Source: Kitasatospora sp. MAP5-34 (GTDB taxonomy: Bacteria; Actinomycetota; Actinomycetes; Streptomycetales; Streptomycetaceae). From it: a stretch of 64,000 nucleotides of DNA. This document shows positions 18,358-26,510 of the stretch, piece after piece. How positions within the stretch are numbered: the stretch's first letter is position 1; every line of letters begins with the position of its first letter. A program made the translations under genes and the position numbers. Location: contig NZ_JARXZC010000002.1 in the NCBI RefSeq assembly GCF_029894335.1, positions 310,001 to 374,000 of the forward strand, in the 5' to 3' direction. The notes beneath the pieces were generated by a model. The model worked only from the letters and a program-made list of their open reading frames with translations, had not been told where the DNA came from and did not search any database.

Positions 18358-19482
18358 TCAGAGCCTGCCCAGCAGCTCCGCCGCGCTGGGCAGGCGCGGG
18401 GGCTCCTGCGGCGCGCGGGTGGCCGTGGTCACCAGCAGGGTGTCGGCGGGGTCGGCGAGCGTGTCCGAGGCGGCCTGCAGCAGCGGCAGCGCCAGCAGCG
18501 CACCCACGCCCTCGCCCATCGAGACGTCCAGGCTCTGCAGCGGGGTCAGCGTCAGCCGGTCGTACGCCTTCGCCTGGGCCGGCTCGCCGCTCGACTGACC
18601 GGCCCGCCACCACTCCGGTGCCCGGAAGGCGATCCGCTGCGCGACCAGGGCGCAGGCCGCGGAGACCGTGCCGTCCAGCACCACCGGCAGCTTGCGCGCG
18701 GCGGCCTGCAGCAGAAAGCCGGTGATCGCGGCGAAGTCCGCGCCGCCGACCGTCGCGAGCAGCGCGAGCTGGTCGCCGAGGACCGGGCGGGCCCGGCGCA
18801 GCGCGTCCCGGACGGTCGAGCACTTGACCATCCACACGTGGTCGTCGATCCCCGAGCCGCGCCCGGTGACGGCCGCCGCGTCGGTGCCGCAGAGCGCGCC
18901 GACCAGTACGGCGGCGACGGTGGTCGAGCCGGCCCCCAGGTCGCCGAGCAGCACCAGGTCCGTCCCGGCGTCGGCCTCCTCGTCGGCGACCGCCATGCCC
19001 GCGCGGAAGGCGCGGACGGCCTCCTGGGGGCTGAGCGCGTCCTCGATGTCGATCCGGCCCGAGCCCCGCCGCACGCGGTGCTGCACCACCTCGGCCGGGA
19101 ACTCCCCGGCGTCGGCGTCCACCGCGAGGTCCACCACGCGCACCTCGGCGCCGTAGCGCCGGGCCAGCACGGCGACGGGAGCCGTGCCGTCGAGCACGGC
19201 GTGCACCCGCTGCGCGGTGCGCCCGGCGGGAGCGGGACGGGAGACCCCGAGCGCGGCCACCCCGTGGTCGCCGGCGAACAGCAGCACCTTGGCGGCGGTC
19301 AGCGGCCGTACCGGCGAGGCGCCCTGGACGGAGGCCAGCCAGCTGCCGAGCTCCTCCAACCGCCCAAGGCCGGCGGGCGGCTTGTCCAGCTGCTGCCAGC
19401 GCTCCTCGGCGGCCCGGCGAGCGCTCTCGTCGGGGCGCTCCACGAGTGAGGAGAAGGTATCGAGATCCATGGTGGTGTCCAT
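18358..19482 (-). CDS. cobT: Nicotinate-nucleotide--dimethylbenzimidazole phosphoribosyltransferase
   Basis: A 374-residue enzyme that makes alpha-ribazole phosphate for the lower ligand of cobalamin. Recognisable segments are VLLFAGDHGVAALGVS, LVLLGDLGAGSTTVAAVL (family GEMGIGNTT-like site), CGTDAAAVTGRGSGIDD, LATVGGADFAAITGFLL and DGTVSAACALVAQRI. Near the C-terminus SMGEGVGALLALPLLQAA holds the conserved catalytic Glu. The ATG at 19482 is preceded by TAGCCT ending 8 bases earlier, a leaderless promoter that also spans the cobU stop codon, so cobT may be expressed both from cobU and from its own start. The long open frame to 19923 is not coding. Confidence 0.92.
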   Translation of the reverse strand: MDTTMDLDTFSSLVERPDESARRAAEERWQQLDKPPAGLGRLEELGSWLASVQGASPVRPLTAAKVLLFAGDHGVAALGVSRPAPAGRTAQRVHAVLDGTAPVAVLARRYGAEVRVVDLAVDADAGEFPAEVVQHRVRRGSGRIDIEDALSPQEAVRAFRAGMAVADEEADAGTDLVLLGDLGAGSTTVAAVLVGALCGTDAAAVTGRGSGIDDHVWMVKCSTVRDALRRARPVLGDQLALLATVGGADFAAITGFLLQAAARKLPVVLDGTVSAACALVAQRIAFRAPEWWRAGQSSGEPAQAKAYDRLTLTPLQSLDVSMGEGVGALLALPLLQAASDTLADPADTLLVTTATRAPQEPPRLPSAAELLGRL

Positions 19483-19493
19483 CGCTGGGAAGG

Positions 19494-20054
19494 CTACACG
19501 GCAGGGGGTTTGATGGTCAGCACCTGCCCGGCAACGACGAGAAGTACACGCTCCGAGGCGTCTGCCACCGCCATGTTCAGCCGCCCGAGGGTGTCCCTGA
19601 ACCTCCGGCCGGCGGCGGTCGCCGGGACGACGCCCATGCCCACCTCGTTGCTCACCGCGATCACCTGACGACCGGTCAGCCGCCAGGCGTCGGCCAGCTC
19701 GTCGCAGCGCCGCTGGACCGCCCGCTCGCCGCCCGCCGCCCAGACGGCGTCGTCCCAGGCGTCGCACTCGTCCAGCACGGCGGTAAGCCAGAGCGCCAGA
19801 CAGTCGATCAGTACGGGCGCCCGGTCCGCCGGGTCGGCCAGCACCGCCGTCAGCTCGCAGGTCTCCGCCGTCCGCCAGCTCACCGGACGGCGCTCCCGGT
19901 GCAGCTCGACGCGCTGCGCCCACTCCGGGTCACCCTCGCGGGAGCCGCTGGTGGCCACGTACAGCACGTCGGCATGACCGGCGAGCAGCTGCTCGGCGTG
20001 GGTGGACTTGCCACTGCGGGCGCCGCCGAGGATCAGGGTGCGGGGGAGTGCCAT
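19494..20054 (-). CDS. cobU: Adenosylcobinamide kinase / adenosylcobinamide-phosphate guanylyltransferase
   Basis: A 186-residue bifunctional enzyme that phosphorylates adenosylcobinamide and then adds GMP, giving the substrate for CobS. The P-loop is LGGARSGKST near the N-terminus, and the CobU mark VLYVATSGSREGDPEWAQRVELHRERR carries the active-site His region. VIAVSNEVGMGVVPATAAGRRFRD is the typical C-terminal segment. ATG 20054 has AGGA eight bases upstream; ATG 20063 is also possible. It is the first gene of cobU-cobT-cobS; the promoter is probably TAGCGT on the minus strand at 20113-20118. Confidence 0.92.
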   Translation of the reverse strand: MALPRTLILGGARSGKSTHAEQLLAGHADVLYVATSGSREGDPEWAQRVELHRERRPVSWRTAETCELTAVLADPADRAPVLIDCLALWLTAVLDECDAWDDAVWAAGGERAVQRRCDELADAWRLTGRQVIAVSNEVGMGVVPATAAGRRFRDTLGRLNMAVADASERVLLVVAGQVLTIKPPAV

Positions 20055-20112
20055 GCCGCCCATCCTGCCCGACCGGCAGTCCCGGTCAGGCATGGGGCGG
20101 CCAGGGGTGGGC

Positions 20113-20122
20113 ACGCTACCCT
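20113..20122. promoter_or_regulatory. Overlapping divergent -10 elements for cobU and the 65-residue protein gene
   Basis: ACGCTACCCT reads as TACCCT on the plus strand (20117-20122) and TAGCGT on the minus strand (20118-20113), sharing the central TA. Both match TANNNT. RNA polymerase could occupy only one at a time. Confidence 0.4.
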
Positions 20123-20157
20123 TCGCACGACAGCGAGGTCATCGGGAGGAGCCAGGC

Positions 20158-20355
20158 ATGGTGTGGACGTGGCGGTACGAGACGGCGGACGGCTCCCTGG
20201 TCACCCTGCCCGACCAGGAGGAGTACCCGGGCCAGGGCGACGCCGAGTCGTGGATCGGCGAGAACTGGAAGGAACTCCTGGACGGCGGCGTCGACCGGGC
20301 CGTCCTGCTGGAGGACGGTAACGTCATCTACTCCATGAGCCTGCACGAGAGCTGA
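20158..20355 (+). CDS. Conserved small protein, 65 residues, unknown function
   Basis: The product begins MVWTWRYETADGSLVTLPDQ and ends VIYSMSLHES. GGGAGGAG lies seven bases before the ATG, and third positions are strongly GC, so it is coding. The sequence is acidic, with several Trp residues and no signal peptide. I recall similar short proteins in streptomycetes but no function. It is divergent from cobU, with overlapping promoters, and an interspersed repeat follows its stop. Confidence 0.8.
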   Translation: MVWTWRYETADGSLVTLPDQEEYPGQGDAESWIGENWKELLDGGVDRAVLLEDGNVIYSMSLHES

Positions 20356-20377
20356 AGGCAACCGCCCAGCCACAGCC

Positions 20378-20454
20378 AGGGGCGCGGGGAGCTGCGCGAA
20401 ACGGAAGGCAACAGACCCGCACCCTCCCGCATCGCGCAAGTCCCTCGCGCCCTT
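20378..20454. repeat. Imperfect copy of the GGGGCGCGGGGAACTGCGCG inverted repeat
   Basis: Left arm AGGGGCGCGGGGAGCTGCGC (20378-20397) followed by GAAACGGAAGGCAAC; the right arm GCGCAAGTCCCTCGCGCCCTT (20434-20454) pairs with several mismatches. It lies just after the 65-residue protein gene and before the convergent methyltransferase stop at 20466, so it probably acts as a terminator. Confidence 0.65.
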
Positions 20455-20465
20455 GTCCCTGACGC

Positions 20466-21293
20466 TTACTTCGCGCCGAACACGTGCAGCAGCGCCGCCA
20501 CCTGCCGGTACGGGTCCTGCTGCCCGGCGCGCTCCTCGGCGTCCAGCAGCTGCGCGAGCTGGCGCCCGTCCACCGGCGCGGCGCTCTCCGGCGTGCTGTC
20601 GGTGAAGACCCGCACCCCGTACCAGTGCCGCAGCGGGACGGAGACCTCGCTCAACGTCGTCGCCAGGTCCTCGAGCCGGTCGGCGCGGGCGGGCAGGCCG
20701 AGGTGGTTGGTGTAGCGGGAGTGGTCGAAGGCGTCCAGCGCGGCCCGCCAGTCACCCGTCAGGCCCGGCCGCATGGCGAGCGCGTCGGCGTTGCGCACCA
20801 GCAGCGAGAGCAGGCCGCCGGGTGCCAGCATCCGGGCCAGCGAGGCGAGCATCGGGTCCGGGTCGGGCAGGTACATCAGCACACCGTGGCAGAGCACCAC
20901 ATCGAAGCTGCGCGGCCCGAACCAGCGCCCGCACTGGTGCCCGTCCCCGCTGAGCAGCCGGACCTGCTCCCGCACCTCGGACGGCTCGGCCGCCAGCGCG
21001 GCCTGCGCGGCGCCGAGCATCACCGGGTCGGGGTCGAGCCCGGTGACCAGGTGGCCGGCCCGGGCCAGCCGGATCGCCTGGGTGGCCTGGCCGCAGCCGA
21101 CGTCGAGCACCCGCAGGCCGGTCCGCCCGTCGAGCTGCTCGGCGAGCTGCCGGGCCACCAGCTCCTGGCGGACGAGGTTGCGCAGCCCGCCCTGCCGTTC
21201 CAGCCAGGACCCGGCCGGGTACGAGCCGCCACGGGCCGGCAGCCGGTCGTGCGTACCGGCCCCCTGCCCGGGCAGCGCGTACGGACCGGTCAC
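20466..21293 (-). CDS. SAM-dependent class I methyltransferase
   Basis: A 275-residue protein with the class I methyltransferase core. Motif I is RVLDVGCGQATQAIRLARAG at about residue 60, followed by VTGLDPDPVML; motif IV is FDVVLCHGVLMYLPDPDP and motif VI is LAPGGLLSLLVRNADALAM. The pattern resembles SmtA/CmoM-like proteins; the substrate is unknown. GTG 21293 is the most upstream standard start, but it sits directly on its GGAG. The frame stays open with protein-like sequence (TAEPVPPQPYWTVPSWATQS) to a CTG that overlaps the stop of the upstream DUF3043 gene as CTGA, so the true start may be upstream and coupled. Confidence 0.82.
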   Translation of the reverse strand: MTGPYALPGQGAGTHDRLPARGGSYPAGSWLERQGGLRNLVRQELVARQLAEQLDGRTGLRVLDVGCGQATQAIRLARAGHLVTGLDPDPVMLGAAQAALAAEPSEVREQVRLLSGDGHQCGRWFGPRSFDVVLCHGVLMYLPDPDPMLASLARMLAPGGLLSLLVRNADALAMRPGLTGDWRAALDAFDHSRYTNHLGLPARADRLEDLATTLSEVSVPLRHWYGVRVFTDSTPESAAPVDGRQLAQLLDAEERAGQQDPYRQVAALLHVFGAK

Positions 21294-21361
21294 CTCCGGT
21301 GCGCTCTGGGTGGCCCAGGACGGAACGGTCCAGTACGGCTGCGGCGGAACCGGCTCGGCCG

Positions 21362-21958
21362 TCAGGGTCGCTCGCCCCGCTTCACCTGCGGCTTCGGCAG
21401 CCGCAGCCGCCGCATCTGCAGGAGGCGCATCAGCGCGTAGGGGACCACACCACGGGTGTTCTGGCCGGGGAACCTGGCGGCCAGCGCCTTGCGCAGGCCG
21501 AGGCCCAGCCGGAGGAAGTCCAGCACCACCAGGACGAGGAAGAGCAGGAAGAGCAGCGTGGAGAGCAGCTGAAGCGCGGGCACCTTGACGATGCTGAGGA
21601 CCAGCACCACCACGGCGTACGGCAGGAAGAACTCGGCCAGCGACCAGCGGGAGTCCACGTAGTCACGGGCGAACCTGCGCACCGGGCCCTTGTCACGGGC
21701 CGGAAGGTAGCGCTCGTCACCCGCGATCAGGGCGGTGCGCTCCTGCTCCCGCTTGGCGCGGATGCGCTCGCGGGACTGCTTGGCGGCTTCCTTGCGGTCC
21801 TTGGGGACAGCCACCTTGGTACGGCGGTTGGCCTCGGCCTCACTGCGCTTGGGCGTGGGCCGGCCCTTGGGGGCCTGCGGGTCGCGGGACTGGGTCGTAT
21901 CGTCCTGCTCGGCCAGCGCGGTGGCGGAGGAGGCATCATCTGAGCGGCGTCGGAACAC
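21362..21958 (-). CDS. DUF3043 membrane protein
   Basis: A 198-residue actinobacterial protein of unknown function. It has a charged N-terminal half (PKGRPTPKRSEAEANRRTK, KDRKEAAKQSRERIRAKREQ), the conserved RYLPARDKGPVRRFARDYVDSR, and two adjacent hydrophobic segments (FFLPYAVVVLVLSIVKV and LLSTLLFLLFLVLVVLDFLR), then a basic tail. It is thus a two-helix membrane protein with a large cytosolic basic region. GTG 21958 is preceded by TACGCT six bases away with no ribosome-binding site, which suggests a leaderless mRNA. The stop overlaps the possible CTG start of the methyltransferase. Confidence 0.82.
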   Translation of the reverse strand: MFRRRSDDASSATALAEQDDTTQSRDPQAPKGRPTPKRSEAEANRRTKVAVPKDRKEAAKQSRERIRAKREQERTALIAGDERYLPARDKGPVRRFARDYVDSRWSLAEFFLPYAVVVLVLSIVKVPALQLLSTLLFLLFLVLVVLDFLRLGLGLRKALAARFPGQNTRGVVPYALMRLLQMRRLRLPKPQVKRGERP

Positions 21959-22238
21959 ACCCCCAGCGTACGTGGTGGGTGCGCGGTTCCCGTCGTGCCG
22001 TCCAAACCGAAGCGGTATCGATAGGAGCGTCCGCCCGGCGTGTCCCCTACGGGCGTGACCTCCCTCTGACGGATCATGGTCGGTCCGGGTATCCACCCTT
22101 GGGACGATGTCGGGGCGGCGGTGGATGTAGCAGTCTTGTTGCAGGCAGGTGCACTGCGGCGAGCCTCTCGCTGCACATACACTCAGTCATGTCAGTACGA
22201 GACGAACCGCAGGCCCGAGAAGGGGGCACCCGAGGCCC

Positions 22239-23021
22239 ATGAGCGACGGAATCATGAAGCGTATGGGGCTGATCTTCCGCTCCAAGGCGAACAAGGCCCT
22301 GGACCGTGCGGAGGACCCGCGAGAGACGCTCGACTACTCCTACCAGAAGCAGCTCGAACTGCTGCAGAAGGTTCGTAGGGGCGTCGCCGACGTGGCCACC
22401 TCGCGCAAGCGGTTGGAGCTCCAGCTGACCCAGCTGCAGCAGCAGTCCGCCAAGTACGAGGACCAGGGCCGCAAGGCACTCTCGCTGGGTCGTGAGGATC
22501 TGGCCCGAGAGGCTCTGACCCGCAAGGCCAACATGCAGTCCCAGATCACCGACCTGGAGACGCAGTACCAGCAGCTGCAGGCCGAGGAGGAGAAGCTCAC
22601 GCTCGCCTCCCAGCGGCTGCAGGCCAAGGTGGACGCCTTCCGTACCAAGAAGGAGACCATCAAGGCCACGTACACCGCCGCCCAGGCGCAGACCCGGATC
22701 GCGGAGTCCTTCTCCGGGATCTCGGAGGAGATGGGCGACGTGGGCCTGGCGATCCAGCGGGCCGAGGACAAGACCGCCCAGATGCAGGCGCGGGCCGGTG
22801 CGATCGACGAGCTGCTCGCCTCGGGTGCGCTCGACGACAACAGCGGGCTCGGCCGCAAGGACGACATCGAGGCCGAGCTGGAGCGGGTGGCGGGCGGCTC
22901 CGACGTGGAGCTCGAGCTGGCCCGGATGAAGGCCGAGCTCACCGGCGGCAGCCCGGCGGCCCAGCCGGCGATCGAGCAGGGCAAGCAGGACAAGCCCCCG
23001 ACGATCAACTACAACAAGTAG
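22239..23021 (+). CDS. pspA: Phage shock protein A homologue (PspA/IM30)
   Basis: A 260-residue coiled-coil protein that coats and protects the inner membrane. The start MSDGIMKRMGLIFRSKANKAL and the segment DRAEDPRETLDYSYQKQLE are typical of PspA; the rest is almost entirely helical with heptads rich in Gln, Glu, Lys and Leu. The C-terminus ends PPTINYNK. In Streptomyces the homologue is induced by envelope stress. ATG 22239 follows GAGG closely; MKRMG five codons later is the alternative. The gene is followed by pspAA, and a TACACT -10-like element lies at about 22186. Confidence 0.93.
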   Translation: MSDGIMKRMGLIFRSKANKALDRAEDPRETLDYSYQKQLELLQKVRRGVADVATSRKRLELQLTQLQQQSAKYEDQGRKALSLGREDLAREALTRKANMQSQITDLETQYQQLQAEEEKLTLASQRLQAKVDAFRTKKETIKATYTAAQAQTRIAESFSGISEEMGDVGLAIQRAEDKTAQMQARAGAIDELLASGALDDNSGLGRKDDIEAELERVAGGSDVELELARMKAELTGGSPAAQPAIEQGKQDKPPTINYNK

Positions 23022-23073
23022 TAGTGACACAACTCAGTAAGCGGCGCTTCCGAGAGCAGGGAGAGACACCGGC

Positions 23074-23367
23074 ATGATCATGCGGGTCATGGGTGAGGGG
23101 CAGTACCGGGTGGGCGACGACCACCTGAACCGGCTCAACCAGCTCGACGACGAGCTGCTCACCGCGCTGGAGGCGGGGGACGAACCCCAGTTCCGAGCCG
23201 CGCTCGGCAAGCTGCTGGATGCGGTGAAGGAGTTCGGCACCCCGTTGCCCGACGACTCCCTCGAACCGTCGGACCTGATCCTGCCGGACGCCGAGGCGAC
23301 CATCGACCAGGTCAAGGAGATGCTGCTCTCCGAGGGCGAGGGCATCATCCCCGGCTTCGCCGAGTAG
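23074..23367 (+). CDS. PspA-associated protein, PspAA domain
   Basis: A 97-residue acidic protein beginning MIMRVMGEGQYRVGDDHLNR, the mark of the PspAA domain, which is found beside pspA in actinobacteria and archaea. The rest (LNQLDDELLTALEAGDEPQF, ending EGEGIIPGFAE) is consistent. It probably binds or regulates PspA. It lies 52 bases after pspA with GGGAGAG before the ATG, and a strong terminator follows. Confidence 0.88.
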   Translation: MIMRVMGEGQYRVGDDHLNRLNQLDDELLTALEAGDEPQFRAALGKLLDAVKEFGTPLPDDSLEPSDLILPDAEATIDQVKEMLLSEGEGIIPGFAE

Positions 23368-23389
23368 GCGAGAGCGAGTAGTACGTGAG

Positions 23390-23420
23390 AAGGGCGGGCA
23401 CCCACCGGGTGCCCGCCCTT
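23390..23420. terminator. Bidirectional terminator between pspAA and nadA
   Basis: A perfect 14-bp stem AAGGGCGGGCACCC, loop ACC, and its reverse complement. It lies between convergent stops at 23367 and 23446. Confidence 0.88.
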
Positions 23421-23445
23421 CAACCTTCTCGGAATCGGCGGAGCC

Positions 23446-24627
23446 CTACGGCAGCGCCAACATCCGGTCCAGCGCGGCCTTCGCGTACTTCTCGGTCTCG
23501 GCGTCCACGGTGATGACGTTCGGGACCCGGCCCTCGACCAGCGACTCCAGCGTCCAGACCAGGTGCGGGAGGTCGATCCGGTTCATGGTCGAGCAGAAGC
23601 AGACCGCCCGGTCCAGGAAGACGACCTCCTTGTCCGGGTGCGCCTTGGCGAGCCGGCGGACGAGGTTGAGCTCGGTGCCGATGGCCCACTTGGAGCCGGG
23701 CTCGGCGGCGTCCAGCGCCTTGATGATGTACTCGGTCGAGCCGACCAGGTCGGCGGCCGAGACCACCTCGTGCTTGCACTCGGGGTGCACCAGCACGTTG
23801 ACGCCGGGGATCCGGGCGCGGACGTCGTTGACGGAGTCGACCGAGAAGCGGCCGTGCACCGAGCAGTGCCCGCGCCAGAGGATGATCTTCGCGTTCCGCA
23901 GCTGCTCGGTGGTCAGCCCGCCGTTCGGCTTGTGCGGGTTGTAGAGCACGCAGTCGTCCAGCGAGAAGCCCAGGTCGCGGACGGCGGTGTTGCGACCGAG
24001 GTGCTGGTCCGGCAGGAAGAGCACCTTCTGGCCCTGCTCGTACGCCCACTCCAGCGCCCGCTGGGCGTTGGAGGAGGTGCAGATGCTGCCGCCGTGCTTG
24101 CCGGTGAACGCCTTGATGTCGGCCGAGGAGTTCATGTACGAGACCGGGACGGTGACGTCGGCTATGCCCGCGTCGGCGAGCACGTCCCAGCACTCGGCGA
24201 CCTGCTCGGCGGTGGCCATGTCGGCCATCGAGCAGCCGGCCGCGAGGTCCGGCAGGATGACCTGCTGGGCGCTGCTGGTGAGGATGTCGGCGGACTCCGC
24301 CATGAAGTGCACGCCGCAGAAGACGATGAACTCGGCCTCCGGGCGGGCGGCGGCGTCGCGGGCCAGCTTGAACGAGTCGCCGGTCACGTCGGCGAACTCG
24401 ATGACCTCGTCACGTTGGTAGTGGTGACCCAGGATGAAGACCCGGTCACCCAGCTTCGCCTTGGCGGCGCGGGCGCGCTCGACGAGGTCGGGGTCGGACG
24501 CCGCGGGCAGATCGCCCGGGCACTCGACGCCGCGCTCGCTGTTCGGGTCGGCCTCGCGGCCGAGCAGCAGCAGAGCCAGCGGGGTCGGAGTGGGGTCGAT
24601 CCCGTAGGTCTCGGTGGTGGTGGTCAC
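23446..24627 (-). CDS. nadA: Quinolinate synthase
   Basis: A 393-residue [4Fe-4S] enzyme that condenses iminoaspartate with dihydroxyacetone phosphate to quinolinate, in de novo NAD synthesis. Conserved blocks include FILGHHYQRDEVIEFAD, VFCGVHFMAESADIL, SYMNSSADIKAFTG, ICTSSNAQRALEWA, HPECKHEVVSAADLVGSTE and CFCSTMNRIDLPHL. The cluster-binding cysteines fall among Cys104, Cys183, Cys284 and Cys345. GTG 24627 has AGGAGG about 11 bases upstream. nadB and nadC are not next to it here. A good promoter lies at 24692-24720 in reverse orientation. Confidence 0.94.
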   Translation of the reverse strand: MTTTTETYGIDPTPTPLALLLLGREADPNSERGVECPGDLPAASDPDLVERARAAKAKLGDRVFILGHHYQRDEVIEFADVTGDSFKLARDAAARPEAEFIVFCGVHFMAESADILTSSAQQVILPDLAAGCSMADMATAEQVAECWDVLADAGIADVTVPVSYMNSSADIKAFTGKHGGSICTSSNAQRALEWAYEQGQKVLFLPDQHLGRNTAVRDLGFSLDDCVLYNPHKPNGGLTTEQLRNAKIILWRGHCSVHGRFSVDSVNDVRARIPGVNVLVHPECKHEVVSAADLVGSTEYIIKALDAAEPGSKWAIGTELNLVRRLAKAHPDKEVVFLDRAVCFCSTMNRIDLPHLVWTLESLVEGRVPNVITVDAETEKYAKAALDRMLALP

Positions 24628-24691
24628 GGGCGGGTGCCCTCCTGTACGGCCGGCCGAGTCGAGCAGCCTTTTCGTCTATCTGACGCTATCT

Positions 24692-24720
24692 ATCATAACC
24701 CGTTCGCGTCACTCTGACGA
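24692..24720 (-). promoter_or_regulatory. Sigma-70-type promoter of nadA
   Basis: On the minus strand TCGTCA (24720-24715), a 17-base spacer and TATGAT (24697-24692) fit a principal-sigma promoter, starting transcription about 60 bases before GTG 24627. The area is unusually AT-rich and holds repeated TATCTATC-like units that could be an operator. Confidence 0.55.
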
Positions 24721-24817
24721 TGTCCACCCTGTCGATGTGATCAGAACCGCTCACCGGGACGGAGTCTTCCCAGGCGTGTCGCGCTGCGGCCCGGGCCCGC
24801 CCGTGTTGGCTGGGCCC

Positions 24818-25744
24818 ATGAAGGCAATCGCGATTCTGCAGTACGGCGGTCCCGAGGTCGTCGAGTACCTCGAGCTCCCCGATCCCAAGGTCGGACCGGA
24901 CTCGGTGCTGGTCCGGGTCAAGGCGGCCGGGGTGAACCCGGTCGACTGGAAGATCCGCGACGGGCACCTGGACGGCATCCTGGACGTCCACTTCCCCCTG
25001 ATCATGGGCTGGGACGTGGCCGGCGTGGTCCAGGCAGTCGGCGGGGCCGTCACCGAGTTCAAGCCCGGTGACGAGGTGGTCGGTTACGTCCGCAAGGACT
25101 CCGTCGAGTTCGGCACGTACGCCGAGTTGGTCTCCGCCCCCGTGCGGACGCTCGCGTTCAAGCCCGCGTCGCTGGACTGGGCGGCGGCGGGCGGGCTGCC
25201 ACTGGCCGGGCTGTCGGCCTATCAGGGGCTGGTCAAGAAGCTGCGGGTGCAGCCGGGGGAGACGGTACTGATCCACGCCGCCGCCGGTGGCGTCGGCAGC
25301 CTGGCCGTCCAGATCGCCAAGGCGCTCGGTGCCCGGGTGATCGGCACCGCAAGCGAGCGCAACCACGCCTTCCTGCGCGAACTCGGCGCCGAGCCGGTGA
25401 CGTACGGCGACGGGCTGGCCGACCGTGTCCGGGCGCTCGCACCCGCCGGGGTGGACGCGGTCTTCGACGTGATCGGCGGCGGCGTGGTCGGTCTCTCGGC
25501 CGGGCTGGTCGCCGACCCGCACCGGATCGCCTCGATCGCGGACTACGGAGTGGTCGCCCTCGGCGGGCAGTACCTCTTCGTACGTCCGGACGCCGCCGAC
25601 CTGACCGAACTCGGCCGGCTCGCCGACGAGGGAAAGCTCACAGTGCCGGTCGCCTCGATCTTCCCGCTCTCCCAGGCCGCCAGTGCCCAGGCGCTGAACG
25701 CCGAGGGCCGGACCAGGGGAAAGATCGTCCTGTTGGTGGACTGA
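24818..25744 (+). CDS. NADP-dependent quinone-oxidoreductase-like protein (MDR superfamily)
   Basis: A 308-residue zinc-independent medium-chain reductase. The N-terminus MKAIAILQYGGPEVVEYLEL, the catalytic-domain segment AAGVNPVDWKIRDG and the cofactor site VLIHAAAGGVGSLAVQIAKALGARVIGTASERN are typical of the quinone oxidoreductase / NADP-dependent oxidoreductase group. No zinc-ligand cysteines are seen. The substrate is unknown. The frame extends upstream to 24614 but homology starts at 24818. There is no clear ribosome-binding site, and TTGGCT lies six bases before the ATG. It is divergent from nadA. Confidence 0.85.
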   Translation: MKAIAILQYGGPEVVEYLELPDPKVGPDSVLVRVKAAGVNPVDWKIRDGHLDGILDVHFPLIMGWDVAGVVQAVGGAVTEFKPGDEVVGYVRKDSVEFGTYAELVSAPVRTLAFKPASLDWAAAGGLPLAGLSAYQGLVKKLRVQPGETVLIHAAAGGVGSLAVQIAKALGARVIGTASERNHAFLRELGAEPVTYGDGLADRVRALAPAGVDAVFDVIGGGVVGLSAGLVADPHRIASIADYGVVALGGQYLFVRPDAADLTELGRLADEGKLTVPVASIFPLSQAASAQALNAEGRTRGKIVLLVD

Positions 25745-25839
25745 CCGGGAATCTTCGCCAGAATGGGGAGCGGCGTGACGTTTCTGCAAGAACGTCCAGC
25801 CTTCCCCCACGTACCTGTCACCAGTGGAGCCCCGCACCC

Positions 25840-26334
25840 ATGAGCACGAGTAGAGCGCCGGACCGAGCGCCGGATCGAGAGCCAGAGCTGGGCGGGGCCT
25901 CCCTGGACGACACGGACCGGCTGCTGCTCGCCCACCTGAGCCGGGACGGCCGGGCCTCGTACGCCGAGATCGGCCTGCTCGCCAACCTCTCCGCCACCGC
26001 CGTCCGCCGCCGAATCGACCGGCTGCGCTCACGAGGCGTGGTACGCGGCTTCACGGTCGTCCTCGACCCCGCGCTGCTCGGCTGGCAGACCGAGGCGTTC
26101 GTCGAGGTCTACTGCCGCGAGCGCACCGCGCCCGAGGAGATCCTCGCCAGCCTGCGCCAGTTCCCCGAGGTGGTCGCCGCCTGGACGGTGACCGGCGATC
26201 CGGACGCCCTGGTGCACCTGCGGGCCTCCGACACCCGGCACCTGGAAGCCGTGATCGAGCGGATCCGCAAGGAGCCCGGCGTACAGCGAAGCCGCAGCTC
26301 AGTGGTGCTCTCGCAGCTGATCGGCCAGCTGTAA
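25840..26334 (+). CDS. Lrp/AsnC family transcriptional regulator
   Basis: A 164-residue regulator with an N-terminal winged HTH (LDDTDRLLLAHLSRDGRASYAEIGLLANLSATAVRRRIDRL) and a C-terminal RAM ligand-binding domain (VAAWTVTGDPDALVHLRASDTRHLEAVIERIRK). Such proteins sense amino acids. It lies 176 bases upstream of the decarboxylase gene in the same direction, so that gene is a likely target (inference). The first 20 residues are a charged tail (SRAPDRAPDREPEL). Confidence 0.88.
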   Translation: MSTSRAPDRAPDREPELGGASLDDTDRLLLAHLSRDGRASYAEIGLLANLSATAVRRRIDRLRSRGVVRGFTVVLDPALLGWQTEAFVEVYCRERTAPEEILASLRQFPEVVAAWTVTGDPDALVHLRASDTRHLEAVIERIRKEPGVQRSRSSVVLSQLIGQL

Positions 26335-26510
26335 CAGCCGCCACGCAGGAATCCTGCGCGACACCTCTCGAACGCGCTCGAAAACTGCCCGACCGGCCGG
26401 GTTCCGACGCGCGCCCGGGGGCCTGCGCTGCCTACGCTGATCATGTCCGGCAGGCGTCCCTCGGCAGCCCCCGGGCCTCCCCCTGCCACCCCACAGCGAG
26501 AGGCACCCTC

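Noticed and set aside
17998..19449. A 483-codon plus-strand frame opposite cobT and cobS
   Set aside because: Antisense to two enzymes with intact motifs; no start site.
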